In this document: one piece after another, positions 6,565 through 15,452 of the stretch | How the letters are laid out: each line of letters begins with the position of its first letter | Numbering within the stretch: position 1 is the stretch's first letter | Origin: Victivallis vadensis | GTDB taxonomy: Bacteria > Verrucomicrobiota > Lentisphaeria > Victivallales > Victivallaceae | NCBI RefSeq assembly: GCF_003096415.1 | Contig: NZ_QEKH01000001.1 | Location: 62,001 to 126,000, forward strand | Reading direction: 5' to 3' | Length of the DNA stretch: 64,000 nucleotides | Made by a program: the position numbers and the translations under genes | The notes under the pieces: generated by a model | What the model saw: the letters and a program-made list of their open reading frames with translations, nothing else | The model's database searches: none | What the model was told of the DNA's origin: nothing

Positions 6565-8733
6565 TTACTTCTGCGGCAGGATGAAGCTCTCGAAGTTCCT
6601 GTAAAGCTCATCGAGCTTGTTCAGATAGTAGGCGGTATTCTCGTCGCGTTCTCCTTCTGGCGCGTCGGCGAGGAGTTTGGCGTTGTCCACCGCGGACACT
6701 TTTTTCTTTTCCCCGGTGATGTAGTAGGTGACCTGATCGCCCGACTGGTAATCCCGCTCCGACCGGATCGCCAGCTCGAACGCGGCGGCGCGGCGGCCGG
6801 TTCCGGCGGCGAGCTTGCGCTTGTAGGTCTCCGGCGAATCGTTCAGCGTCTCGGTTTTGGCGAGATCGGCGAGCGGGATTTTCCGGCTTTCGATCGACCG
6901 GCGTATGCGGTCGTAAGCACGTGGAATCGCGGCGCGGTCATCGCGCAGCAGCGCGTCGATCATCTCCGCCATGAACCGGCGCTGGAAAGGTTCGAGACCG
7001 CGAGATTTCAGCGCCGCCCCGGTGATGCTGACGACACCGTCCGGCGACAGCAGCGCATAGTTCTTGCTCTTGTAGGAGAACATCGCGTCGTAGACCGAAT
7101 CGAGCTCCACTTCGATTCCGGCAGGCAGAATCTCCTGGATTTTCCGGCCGAACTCCGCGGGCTTTCCGACGCCGGCGGGAGGCTGGAAATAGATGCCGTC
7201 GGTATCCATCTCCAGCACCTTCGCCCCCGCGCCGGTCAGGAAGTCAAGCATCATCGTCAGGATTTCGCGGCCGCGCGCGGTGACCCGTTCGGCCATGTCG
7301 AAGTCGTTGAAGGTCCCCTGCGAGAAACCGAGATAGCCGTAAAAGGAGTTGATCGTGATCTTGAAAGTGCTCTGCAGCGCCTGAAAATATTTCTTCTTCG
7401 CCGGGTCCTCCGCGGTGCGGGCGGCGTCTTTGGCCGCGAGCCGGAAAGTGCGCAGCGCCCCCAGCAGCCGGGGAAATTCACCGAGCTCGTCGCGCGAGGG
7501 CACCCACTTTTCGGCGAGGATGATCGACGGATACAGCGAACGCACGTCGCAGTGCCAGACGTTGCGGAAGATTCCGGTCGCGTCGGCGCGGGTCAGCGCC
7601 CCCGAAAAACGGCGCGGCGCTTCCGGCAGCGGCAGGCTGTGGCGCTTGCGCAGATATTCGCAGGTCAGCAGCGCGTCGAGGCTGGTGCCGTTGCCCCGGA
7701 TGATCACATTCTGGTATTTGAGCGGCAGCAGCTGCGTCTGGTAGAAATAACTCGGGCTGAGCACCGCACTCAACGCCTCGGTTTCACGCACGTCGTCGAG
7801 CGCATAGGCGAGCAGCGTGGCGTGGTCGGAATTCCACAATTCGGTGATCTTCGAGCCGTCGACATAGGTTCGCTCGTCGGAGGCGATCCTGAAGTGCTTC
7901 GCCAGATATTTGAGGTTGTAGGATTCGAGGTTGCGGTTCGCGCCGTCATAGAGCATCGCCAGATGGAGGGTGTCCACCACATGGCGGCCCCATACATCAT
8001 ACCGGCTGTAGTTGATGATCCGGTCCGCGATATTGAAACGGCTGCTCCGCTTTGAGAAGGTCGAACCGTCCCGCCCCAGCGCCAGCTTCACCTTGTGGCG
8101 TCTGGCGCGCGCTTCGAGGTAAGGGAGGTCAAAACGGCAGAGGTTATGACCTTCGATCACGTCCGGGTCGCGTTCGGCCAGCGTTTTCACAAAGGCCTGA
8201 ATCAGCTCCTTTTCGCTCATGTCCTCCTGCGACAATACCAGCTCGAAGCCGGTGGAGTCGCGCATGGAAATAATCACGATCTCGTCGCCCTCGCGGTCGG
8301 AATTGGGGAAATCGTAGCCGGGCGTGGTCAACGTTTCGAGATCGAAGCTGAGCCGCCGCAGTTCGGAAAACTCCATGCCGCTGAACAGCCGGCTTTTCCC
8401 CTCCAGCAGCGCCTGCTGGCTGAGGTCGCGGAAAAAAGTCCAGGGGCCGTTCGGCGTCTTTTTCAGGTACTTCTGCGCGGCTTCGTAAGTCTTGACATCC
8501 GGGAACGAAGCCATCAGTTTGAAGGTCATATCGCCGGCCAGCGGCGTCGGCGAAAAGGCCCCCTCGAACTGGCTGAGCTGCTCCGGGGAGCTTAACAGGA
8601 TGAACGGCTTGAACGGTTCCTCCTCGGTCCGGAAGCCGTCGCCGTCGTGAAAGTAATAAATGGTCCGGTCGGCGGTTGTCTCGACTGCGGTGACTCCCTG
8701 CCGCCGGGTTTCGGTCAGTTGTTCAAAAAACAT
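6565..8733 (-). CDS. Family B DNA polymerase (compact, with 3'-5' exonuclease motifs)
   Basis: A 722-residue polymerase. Exonuclease motifs are intact: FDLET with Asp131/Glu133, NLCRFDL near 197 and YALDD near 310. Polymerase motifs follow: A (DVRSLYPS, near 400), B (KITINSFYGYLG, near 468) and C (DTDG, near 517). It therefore should both polymerise DNA and proofread. It resembles the 'DNA polymerase domain' proteins of Verrucomicrobia and Lentisphaerae more than E. coli Pol II, with a shortened N-terminus and no obvious thumb-terminal extension. AGAGGAG six bases before the ATG supports the start. It lies 60 bases downstream of a MATE gene; no SOS-type operator was seen. Confidence 0.88.
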   Translation of the reverse strand: MFFEQLTETRRQGVTAVETTADRTIYYFHDGDGFRTEEEPFKPFILLSSPEQLSQFEGAFSPTPLAGDMTFKLMASFPDVKTYEAAQKYLKKTPNGPWTFFRDLSQQALLEGKSRLFSGMEFSELRRLSFDLETLTTPGYDFPNSDREGDEIVIISMRDSTGFELVLSQEDMSEKELIQAFVKTLAERDPDVIEGHNLCRFDLPYLEARARRHKVKLALGRDGSTFSKRSSRFNIADRIINYSRYDVWGRHVVDTLHLAMLYDGANRNLESYNLKYLAKHFRIASDERTYVDGSKITELWNSDHATLLAYALDDVRETEALSAVLSPSYFYQTQLLPLKYQNVIIRGNGTSLDALLTCEYLRKRHSLPLPEAPRRFSGALTRADATGIFRNVWHCDVRSLYPSIILAEKWVPSRDELGEFPRLLGALRTFRLAAKDAARTAEDPAKKKYFQALQSTFKITINSFYGYLGFSQGTFNDFDMAERVTARGREILTMMLDFLTGAGAKVLEMDTDGIYFQPPAGVGKPAEFGRKIQEILPAGIEVELDSVYDAMFSYKSKNYALLSPDGVVSITGAALKSRGLEPFQRRFMAEMIDALLRDDRAAIPRAYDRIRRSIESRKIPLADLAKTETLNDSPETYKRKLAAGTGRRAAAFELAIRSERDYQSGDQVTYYITGEKKKVSAVDNAKLLADAPEGERDENTAYYLNKLDELYRNFESFILPQK

Positions 8734-8793
8734 GGCGCTCTCCTCTTGGCTGAAATATTCCTGTAAAGGAGAATATAACAGCTTGAGAGGATT

Positions 8794-10272
8794 TTAGCAA
8801 ACTGCCGCCTCGGATTTTTCATCGCCGTCACCTCCGGCGGCGGGCAATTCGATCACTTTGATCCGCCGCCATGCGCCGGTGCCGCGCCGCCACAGCATCA
8901 ATGCCGCGTCGATGAAAATGTAGAAGGTGATCAGCATCCAGACCTCCGACACCGTCGCGTGGATCACGTAAACCAGCAGGATCGTGCCCGGAATCTGGAT
9001 CAGCCACGAAGTCGCCATGCCGATCAGCAGCGGTATGCGCGTATCGCCCGCGCCGCGCAGGCTGCCCATCGTGATGAAACGGGTGCCGTCGAGCAGATTG
9101 AAGATCACCGCCCAGTGCAGAATCGAAATCACGTTGGCGGTGACCTGCTCGAAATTCATCCCAGTCGAACTGGCGTTGTGAGAACTGAACAGCCGGATCA
9201 GCAATTCCGGCGCGAAGATGTAGAAAAGCGACGCGGTCAGCATCCATACAAAGAGAAGCCGCAGCGAACGCCCCGCGATGCGGTTGGCCACATTGAGCTT
9301 GCGGCGGCCGATATACTGGCCGGTGATCACGCTGGTCGCATCCAGCAGACCGATCATCGGCATATTACCGAGCATATTGATGGTCAAAGCGATGCTGGTC
9401 GCCGCCAGCGCCTCGTCGCCGAGGTTGCCGATCATCATCACCACGATCGCGAACGCCGCGTTGCGGATAAAGGTCTGCAACCCCGCCGGAGCGCCGAAAA
9501 ACACCAGTTTTTTCACGAACTCCCAGTGGAACCGCCGGTGCTCCCGGGTCGGGTATTCGCTCTGCTTCACGCAGAGGAACAGCGTAATTGCGGTGAGCAT
9601 GGTAAAAAGGTTCGCGAAACTGTTGGCCAGCCCGCCGCCGAGGATACCGAGCGGCGGCAATCCGAGCTTGCCGAAGATCAGGATATAGTTGAGCGGCACG
9701 CAGACCAAGCAGCCCGCAACCTTGACCGCCGCAACCAGCATGGTTTTGCCGCGGCCGGTGAAAAACGACAGAAAGGCGGTTTCCATGCAGGTGAAACCGG
9801 CGCACGGCGCCATCGCGACGAAGTATTCGCGCTCATACTGGGCAATCCCGGCGGAGTGGCCGTTGTGCATGATGATCCAGCTTCCGCCCGCCGGAAGCGC
9901 GAACATCAGCAAGGCGGCAACCATCGCGCCGAAATAGAAACCGTTCCACGCCGCCCGCACACACCCGACCCGATCGTTCGCGCCGTGGAACTGGGCGACG
10001 ATCGTCGCAGTGAAACCGGTGGTGATCAAAAAGAACGCCATCAGCGTAAAAAACATCTGGCCGGCGGGCATCGCCGCCGCGATCTCCTCCGGTGAATTCC
10101 ATGCGAGAAATACCCGGTTGGTCAGCATCATAATGGTGTTGCTGGCGCTCAGAATCACCAACGGCCACGCGATTCGCCAGATTTCGGCATAGCCGCCCTG
10201 TACGGTAAGTTCGCTCTTCCGGAAGTAGCCGGAAAATGTTTTCAACAGACGTTCGAAGAAAAGATGAATCAT
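8794..10272 (-). CDS. MATE family multidrug/sodium antiporter
   Basis: A 492-residue inner-membrane protein with about twelve hydrophobic segments in two related halves. The first begins after a roughly 25-residue cytosolic head (IWRIAWPLVILSASNTIMML). The second half has the corresponding GAPAGLQTF and the GQYIGR stretch typical of MATE carriers, which export cationic drugs or metabolites in exchange for sodium or protons. It follows the YkgJ-like gene after a 146-base gap and precedes the polymerase gene. The substrate is not predictable. The C-terminal 30 residues are charged and cytosolic. Confidence 0.88.
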   Translation of the reverse strand: MIHLFFERLLKTFSGYFRKSELTVQGGYAEIWRIAWPLVILSASNTIMMLTNRVFLAWNSPEEIAAAMPAGQMFFTLMAFFLITTGFTATIVAQFHGANDRVGCVRAAWNGFYFGAMVAALLMFALPAGGSWIIMHNGHSAGIAQYEREYFVAMAPCAGFTCMETAFLSFFTGRGKTMLVAAVKVAGCLVCVPLNYILIFGKLGLPPLGILGGGLANSFANLFTMLTAITLFLCVKQSEYPTREHRRFHWEFVKKLVFFGAPAGLQTFIRNAAFAIVVMMIGNLGDEALAATSIALTINMLGNMPMIGLLDATSVITGQYIGRRKLNVANRIAGRSLRLLFVWMLTASLFYIFAPELLIRLFSSHNASSTGMNFEQVTANVISILHWAVIFNLLDGTRFITMGSLRGAGDTRIPLLIGMATSWLIQIPGTILLVYVIHATVSEVWMLITFYIFIDAALMLWRRGTGAWRRIKVIELPAAGGDGDEKSEAAVC

Positions 10273-10341
10273 AATCCAGAATTCCCGTTTTTGGACATCT
10301 ACTTAATATAATGCGGAAATCCTGATATTCCAGCCAAGAAA

Positions 10342-10371
10342 CCGAATACATTGCAAATCTTGAATATTCGG
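10342..10371. repeat. Short inverted repeat between the MATE and YkgJ-like genes
   Basis: CCGAATA (10342-10348) and TATTCGG (10365-10371) form a perfect 7-base inverted repeat around a 16-base spacer, about 70 bases upstream of the MATE start. There is no T-run, so a protein-binding site is more likely than a terminator. Nothing else is recognised in the 146-base gap. Confidence 0.35.
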
Positions 10372-10418
10372 ATATGCGACAGAGATTTCAAACGGATAAT
10401 AGAATAAATAACGAAACC

Positions 10419-10712
10419 TTACAATGGATCAGCCGCTCCATTTCCTTCCGGCGTGGTCAGCCGCTCCAATTCCGTCAGGATCGCCAGAGCCTCTTCCCGG
10501 CAGGAACCGCACATTTCGGGAGTCGCCCGCAGCGAACCGCACACCGCCGGACGCTCCGGTGCCTGAAAGATTCGGCAGCGGAACTCCCGGTCCAGATTCA
10601 CGCAGGGGACTCCGGCGGCCTTGCCTTCCGGCATTCCCGGAATCGGCGACGAGATCGACGGCGCGATGCAGCAGGCGCCGCACCCCGGACGGCATTCAAA
10701 CGTATTTTCCAT
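10419..10712 (-). CDS. YkgJ-family cysteine-cluster protein
   Basis: A 97-residue protein with the N-terminal cysteine cluster Cys7, Cys11, Cys14-Cys15 (C-x3-C-x2-CC) and later cysteines in FRCRIF, PAVCGSL and EMCGSCREE. This is the zinc- or iron-chelating pattern of YkgJ/UPF0153 proteins. Members are small cytosolic proteins of unsettled function, often linked to metal or Fe-S chemistry. GAGGAG upstream of the ATG at 10712 supports the start. It is transcribed away from the LacI gene and toward the MATE gene. Confidence 0.8.
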   Translation of the reverse strand: MENTFECRPGCGACCIAPSISSPIPGMPEGKAAGVPCVNLDREFRCRIFQAPERPAVCGSLRATPEMCGSCREEALAILTELERLTTPEGNGAADPL

Positions 10713-10795
10713 GACACAACTCCTCTTTTCAATATATCCGCCAATCCCGGATTATCCATGCCCATGTGGAAAACTTTGATGATTTTTTTCAGAAA

Positions 10796-10860
10796 AAAAC
10801 GTTTTATCACTTGACATCCGCAATCTTTTTTGGTATAATAAAAGAGATGATAAAACGTTT
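10796..10860 (+). promoter_or_regulatory. Promoter of glycan module 1 flanked by twin LacI-type operators
   Basis: A consensus promoter, TTGACA (10811-10816), 17-base spacer, TATAAT (10834-10839), is enclosed by a perfect 13-base inverted repeat: AAACGTTTTATCA (10797-10809) and TGATAAAACGTTT (10848-10860). Each arm carries the CG-centred palindrome AAAACGTTT(T), as bound by LacI/CcpA-type repressors. The downstream gene encodes such a repressor, so autoregulation is likely. Confidence 0.85.
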
Positions 10861-10891
10861 GCCTAAGAGATGAATCCATCAGGAGCCATAC

Positions 10892-11962
10892 ATGCCGGGA
10901 ACAGGAATCAGAACAGTCGCGGAGCTGGCGGGAGTTTCGATCGGAACCGTATCGAAGATCCTGAATCCGGGTTCCTCCGCCAATATCCGGGTTTCGGCGG
11001 AGACGCGCGAAAAGGTGCTCGCCGCCGCCGACCGGCTCGGTTACCGTCCGAGCTACGGGGCCAAGCTGCTGCGCGGCGAAAGCACGCGGACCATCGGTTT
11101 CGCGGTCACGCTGCCCGGCGACCACACCGATACTTATTTGTCCAATTACACCTTCCGGCTGCTGAACGGCATCGGGCGTGAAGCCTCCCGCCACCACTAT
11201 CAGGTACTGCTGATTCAGGGGGAGGATTACCGCTACTATATGGACGTGAAGCGGATCGACGCGCTGGTGCTGATCGGTTTCCCGCTCGACAGCAATCCGC
11301 TTACCGACCAGATGCGCGGGCTTTTCGAGCACTTCAACGCCCGGAATTATCCGTATGTGGTAATCAACAACCAGCTTCCCGGCGTCACCGCCGCCGGAAT
11401 CGGCGTGGACAACCGCTCCGGGATGCGGCAGGTCGCCGAACTGATCCGGCGCAAGGGGTATGAAAGCGCCGGTTTCGTCGGCGAGCTGACCCCGAATCCT
11501 CAGCGCCATCATATCGAGCGCGTCCGTTGCCTTCGTGAATTCCTCGCCGGGAGCGGCTGTACCTTCGACGATGCCCGCATCCTGAACGGTTGCGGCAACG
11601 GTGTACCCGAAGTTCCCCGCGTCGGCCGTTACAGCCATGCCGACGGACAGGCCGGACTGCGTTATCTCCTGGACAACAAGCTGTTGCCGCGCTGCATCGT
11701 CTGCGGCAACGACGACATCGCGACCGGACTGCTGAAAGCCGCCCGCGCGCAAAAGCTGCGTATCCCGGAAGAACTCGCGGTCATCGGCTTCGACGACAAT
11801 GAAAACGCCGAATATCTGGAACCCGCCCTGACCACCATCCGCCAGCCGCTTGAGGAGTTCGGCCGCCTCGCGGTCAGCCACCTGCTCGATAAAATCAATG
11901 ATCCCGCCCGCACCATCCAAATGACCATAGAACCCGAACTGATCGAAAGGAGCACCACATAG
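10892..11962 (+). CDS. LacI-family transcriptional regulator (module 1)
   Basis: A 356-residue repressor. The N-terminal helix-turn-helix (TVAELAGVSIGTVSKILN, about 6-23) and hinge (RPSYGAKLLRGEST) are followed by a periplasmic-binding-protein-like sensor domain with FDDNENAEYLEP near the end, as in sugar-responsive LacI proteins. AGGAG eight bases ahead of the ATG supports the start. It is the first gene of a unit with a pseudopilin (1 base after its stop) and a secreted glycoside hydrolase, so it probably represses that unit until a product of the target glycan is present. Twin CG-centred palindromes surround its own promoter. The effector is unknown. Confidence 0.92.
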   Translation: MPGTGIRTVAELAGVSIGTVSKILNPGSSANIRVSAETREKVLAAADRLGYRPSYGAKLLRGESTRTIGFAVTLPGDHTDTYLSNYTFRLLNGIGREASRHHYQVLLIQGEDYRYYMDVKRIDALVLIGFPLDSNPLTDQMRGLFEHFNARNYPYVVINNQLPGVTAAGIGVDNRSGMRQVAELIRRKGYESAGFVGELTPNPQRHHIERVRCLREFLAGSGCTFDDARILNGCGNGVPEVPRVGRYSHADGQAGLRYLLDNKLLPRCIVCGNDDIATGLLKAARAQKLRIPEELAVIGFDDNENAEYLEPALTTIRQPLEEFGRLAVSHLLDKINDPARTIQMTIEPELIERSTT

Positions 11963-11963
11963 T

Positions 11964-12716
11964 ATGAACCGTTTTACGTTAATAGAACTTTTAATAGTAA
12001 TTGCTATCATCGCGATTCTAACTGCGATGCTTCTGCCGTCACTGAACAAGGCGCGGGAAAAGGCGCAAACCGCAACCTGCCTGTCCAATTTCAAAACCAT
12101 CGGTCAAGCGACGGCCATGTATCAGGGAGACAGTGATGACTATTTTCCGAATGGCGGCAATGTCGGCAACCTGACCGCAGAACCGATTCTCGAAGGGCGC
12201 TGGTATCAGAAATTGGAACGTTATACCAACAACTTCCGGGTTTTCAACTGTCCGGCCATGGTCAAAGTTGCACCGGGGCATGAAGTCGCCAACCTCAAAG
12301 GTCAGGGGGTAGCGGGCTGGAATCCGGCTTGGGGACAGATTCCGCGCGGCCGAGCCGGAGTTGGCGCCAGCTGCTGCTCCGCGTTGAATACCAGTCAGTT
12401 CGGCAATGCCAACAGCGGAGTTCCAAATTATACGGTTCGCACCAGAAACCTGATCGACCAGATTCGGACCGTATATAAAAATCCCAGGCCGACACTCGGC
12501 AACGTGGTCTATGTCTCCGACGGCACACTCGCCGTTTACAGCACGAAATTCAATGAAAACTACTCCATATTACAATTGAAATACTTCGTTCACAACAACC
12601 AGCGCAATATCCTCTATATCGACGGCCGTGCCGCCTCCAAAGGAGTCAATGACCTGCGAGGCTGTGAAAACGATAATGCGGCCGGTCCGATGTGGCGTGT
12701 CATTTACAGTAATTGA
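11964..12716 (+). CDS. Prepilin-like pseudopilin with N-terminal methylation-type segment (module 1)
   Basis: A 250-residue protein starting with the type IV pilin/type II secretion N-terminal helix: FTLIELL at 4-10, then a hydrophobic stretch to about residue 24 and LLPSLNKARE. The Glu of the +5 position is present, but the residue before Phe is Arg, not the Gly used by prepilin peptidase. The C-terminal domain contains a His followed nine residues later by Asp-Gly (HX9DG type), a feature of pseudopilins abundant in Lentisphaerae and Planctomycetes. The start lies one base after the lacI stop, behind AAAGGAG. It is followed 21 bases later by a secreted hydrolase. It may be part of an export or surface-display device for that enzyme; this is inference. 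Confidence 0.85.
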   Translation: MNRFTLIELLIVIAIIAILTAMLLPSLNKAREKAQTATCLSNFKTIGQATAMYQGDSDDYFPNGGNVGNLTAEPILEGRWYQKLERYTNNFRVFNCPAMVKVAPGHEVANLKGQGVAGWNPAWGQIPRGRAGVGASCCSALNTSQFGNANSGVPNYTVRTRNLIDQIRTVYKNPRPTLGNVVYVSDGTLAVYSTKFNENYSILQLKYFVHNNQRNILYIDGRAASKGVNDLRGCENDNAAGPMWRVIYSN

Positions 12717-12737
12717 ATCAGATAAGGGAAACAATCA

Positions 12738-15449
12738 ATGAAGCTCAGACTATTTTTCATGGCAATGCTGTTCTCGGCCTCAGCCGTGCTCGCGGCAATG
12801 CCGCGGCTTACGGAATCCGGCGTGGAAATCGACGGCGGCACGATGGGGAAATTCATTTTTTCCTATCCGGGTTTCAACACCGGCGGCAAAACAGTCAAGC
12901 CGAAAGTCCGGCTGGACGGCGGCAAAGCCGTACTGACCTATCTGGCCGACCGCGCCCCGCGGATCGAACTCACTCTGGACGGCGACCGGCTGCGCGGCAG
13001 CATGAAAACCGCCGCCGAAGGCAAGCTCATCTGGGATATGTTCCTGCCGATCATGTTCGGCGGCAAGGGGGAATGGGCGTTTGGACCGGACGGAAAAAGC
13101 GGCGTGTTTCCGAAAGAGCAGCCCTCCAAGCCGCATCTCGTCCAGCTCCACGGCTCCTGGTTCCGCCTCACCGATCCTCAAAGCGCCGAATCCATCGTCA
13201 TCACTCTGGACGGCAAGGGCTTCTGGCAGCTTCAGGACAACCGGGAGTGGAAGTGGAAAATCTTCCAGCTCATCCTCTACACCGATGTCTATCCCGGCTG
13301 CACGCAGGAGTTTACACTCACTTTCAGCTCGAAACAGCCCGAAGCCGTCCCGGTCCGGGTCGACCGTTTCGGCCAGCCGAAGAATCTCGACTTTCCCGGC
13401 AAGATCACCGATGAGGCGCAGTTGAAAGCCGACATCGCCGCCGACCGCGCCTATTACGGTTCGCTGCGGCCGCCCGAAACCGCGCCGTGGGGCGGCATGG
13501 CCGGAAGCCGCGGAAAATTCAATCTGAAAGCAACCGGTTTCTTCCGGCTGGACAAAGTTCAGGGGCGTGATGTGCTGGTCACGCCGGAGGGCGACCTCTT
13601 TTTCCAGCTCGGCGTCTGCACGGTCTGTCCCGGCGACGACCACACCTACATCAAGGGGCGCGAACAGATCTACGAGTGGCTGCCGAAGTATGAAAGCGAA
13701 TACAAGACCGCTTTCCGGGGACACTGGGCCACCGATTTCTCCTTCTATCTGGCGAACCGCATCCGCAAAACCGGCCGTCCCTATGAACTTGACGAATGGA
13801 AGCGCGAGCAGATCAGCCGCCTGCGCAAGTGGGGCTTCAACAGCGACGGTGCTTTCACCACATACACTCCGGTCAATGCAGCCGCTAAATTCGGCCGCAC
13901 GCCTGGACTTTTCAAAAAGGCGGGACTGGTCGGCGATATCGGCGATCCTTTCAACGAAACCTTCCGCCGGGAACTGGACGAAAATTTCGCCCCGATCGCC
14001 GGCTTCAGGGACGATCCGACCATCATCGGCTACTTCATCGCCAACGAGCAGCCCTACGGCGATGTGGCTCGCAAGGTTCCGGGCTTCGACGGCAAAACGG
14101 CGGCAAAGCGCGAGCTGGTGAAACTGCTGGAACGCAAATACGGCGCCATCGACCGCTTCAATGTCGCATGGGGCCTGAAAGCCGCCAACTTCGACGCACT
14201 GAACGACCTGCCGCTGCCGGTGCAGACCGAGGCGGCGTGGAACGACATGCAGGAATACAGCCGGCACTTCTTCGACGCCTATTTCGGGCTGATCGCCCGG
14301 ACCTTCCGCAAATACGATCCGAACCACCTGCTGCTGGGCGCCCGCTTCCTGCCCGCCAACATCAGCGTTGAAGCGGCGGTCGAAGCGTGCGGCAAATACT
14401 GTGACGTATTCAGCATCAACTACTATTCCCGTTCCATCGAACCGGAATTTCTGGAGAAGATTCACCGGCTCTCCGGCAAGCCGCTGCTGCTTTCCGAATG
14501 GAGCTTCGGCACCGCCGAGCAGGGGCTGGCGGGCGGTGTGATCGACGCCCGCAGTCAGACCGAGCGCGGCCAAGCCTACCGCAGCTACGTCGAGGAGGCG
14601 GCCGCCCTCCCCTATGTCGTCGGCAGCCAGTGGTTTTCCTACCTCGACCAGGCGTTGACCGGGCGGTACTTCCAGCATTACAACGGCGAGTGCATGAATA
14701 TCGGTCTGGTCAATGTGGCCGACCGGCCGTTCAAGGAGTTTCTGCATGAGGCGATGAAAACCAATTACCGGATCTACGACCTCAAACTCGGTGCCGTCGA
14801 ACCTTTCGTGTGGCGCGCCGCCGGCAGTGCCGGAAATCGCACTCCAAAGCGCCTCCAGATTCCGCGCGCCCTGCCCGGCCACAAAGTGGACGGCGTGAAA
14901 ACCCCGTGGCCGGGCCGTCCCTCGGAGCGGCTCGACGGCTCCTGTCTCGTCACCGGCGCCGAAACCGGCGGAACCGGAGCCGACTTCTGGCTCTGCTGGG
15001 ATGAGAAGAACCTGTATTTGTATGCCGAAGTTGTCGATTCCACCCCCGCCCGGAACAGCCGCACCGGCGCCGACCTGTGGCAGAGTGACTGCATCGAGCT
15101 TTTCACCGGCGGCGAATCTCCCGACCGTTCCGGCCCGCTGCTCTTTTCCGACCGCCAACTGCTGATCTCCGCCGCCCAGCCGAAAGGCGGCAGCTGGTTT
15201 GTGAACCAGCCGGTTCAGGCCGGAGTGCAGGCCGTGGTGATCCCGAATGCCGGAGGCTATACGCTGGAGGCGGCAATTCCGTGGGAGGCGCTGCGGATCA
15301 AGCCGGAAACCGGCCTCTCGTTCCGGTTCGACCTCGGACTCGACGACAGTGACGACGGGCCCAAACGGCTGCGCCAGTTCATGTGGAGCGGCGTGGCGAA
15401 CAACAGCGCCGACCGTTCCAACTGGGGAACGGCCACGTTAGTGGATTGA
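12738..15449 (+). CDS. Secreted glycoside hydrolase, agarase/GH50-like (clan GH-A), with C-terminal CBM9-like domain
   Basis: A 903-residue protein with a signal peptide (cleavage near residue 19-20). An N-terminal beta-rich region (about 20-230) is followed by a TIM-barrel region opening with GFFRLDKVQGRDVLVTPEGD, resembling agarase-type GH50 proteins. Candidate catalytic acids are Glu436 in IANEQP (acid/base) and the Glu of SEW near 585 (nucleophile), the clan GH-A pattern. Residues from about 705 to the end resemble a family 9 carbohydrate-binding domain (WDEKNLYLYAEV, WQSDCIELF). It acts outside the cytoplasm on a polysaccharide; agar itself is not proven. It is the last gene of module 1 and is followed by a terminator. 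Confidence 0.75.
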   Translation: MKLRLFFMAMLFSASAVLAAMPRLTESGVEIDGGTMGKFIFSYPGFNTGGKTVKPKVRLDGGKAVLTYLADRAPRIELTLDGDRLRGSMKTAAEGKLIWDMFLPIMFGGKGEWAFGPDGKSGVFPKEQPSKPHLVQLHGSWFRLTDPQSAESIVITLDGKGFWQLQDNREWKWKIFQLILYTDVYPGCTQEFTLTFSSKQPEAVPVRVDRFGQPKNLDFPGKITDEAQLKADIAADRAYYGSLRPPETAPWGGMAGSRGKFNLKATGFFRLDKVQGRDVLVTPEGDLFFQLGVCTVCPGDDHTYIKGREQIYEWLPKYESEYKTAFRGHWATDFSFYLANRIRKTGRPYELDEWKREQISRLRKWGFNSDGAFTTYTPVNAAAKFGRTPGLFKKAGLVGDIGDPFNETFRRELDENFAPIAGFRDDPTIIGYFIANEQPYGDVARKVPGFDGKTAAKRELVKLLERKYGAIDRFNVAWGLKAANFDALNDLPLPVQTEAAWNDMQEYSRHFFDAYFGLIARTFRKYDPNHLLLGARFLPANISVEAAVEACGKYCDVFSINYYSRSIEPEFLEKIHRLSGKPLLLSEWSFGTAEQGLAGGVIDARSQTERGQAYRSYVEEAAALPYVVGSQWFSYLDQALTGRYFQHYNGECMNIGLVNVADRPFKEFLHEAMKTNYRIYDLKLGAVEPFVWRAAGSAGNRTPKRLQIPRALPGHKVDGVKTPWPGRPSERLDGSCLVTGAETGGTGADFWLCWDEKNLYLYAEVVDSTPARNSRTGADLWQSDCIELFTGGESPDRSGPLLFSDRQLLISAAQPKGGSWFVNQPVQAGVQAVVIPNAGGYTLEAAIPWEALRIKPETGLSFRFDLGLDDSDDGPKRLRQFMWSGVANNSADRSNWGTATLVD

Positions 15450-15452
15450 AAC

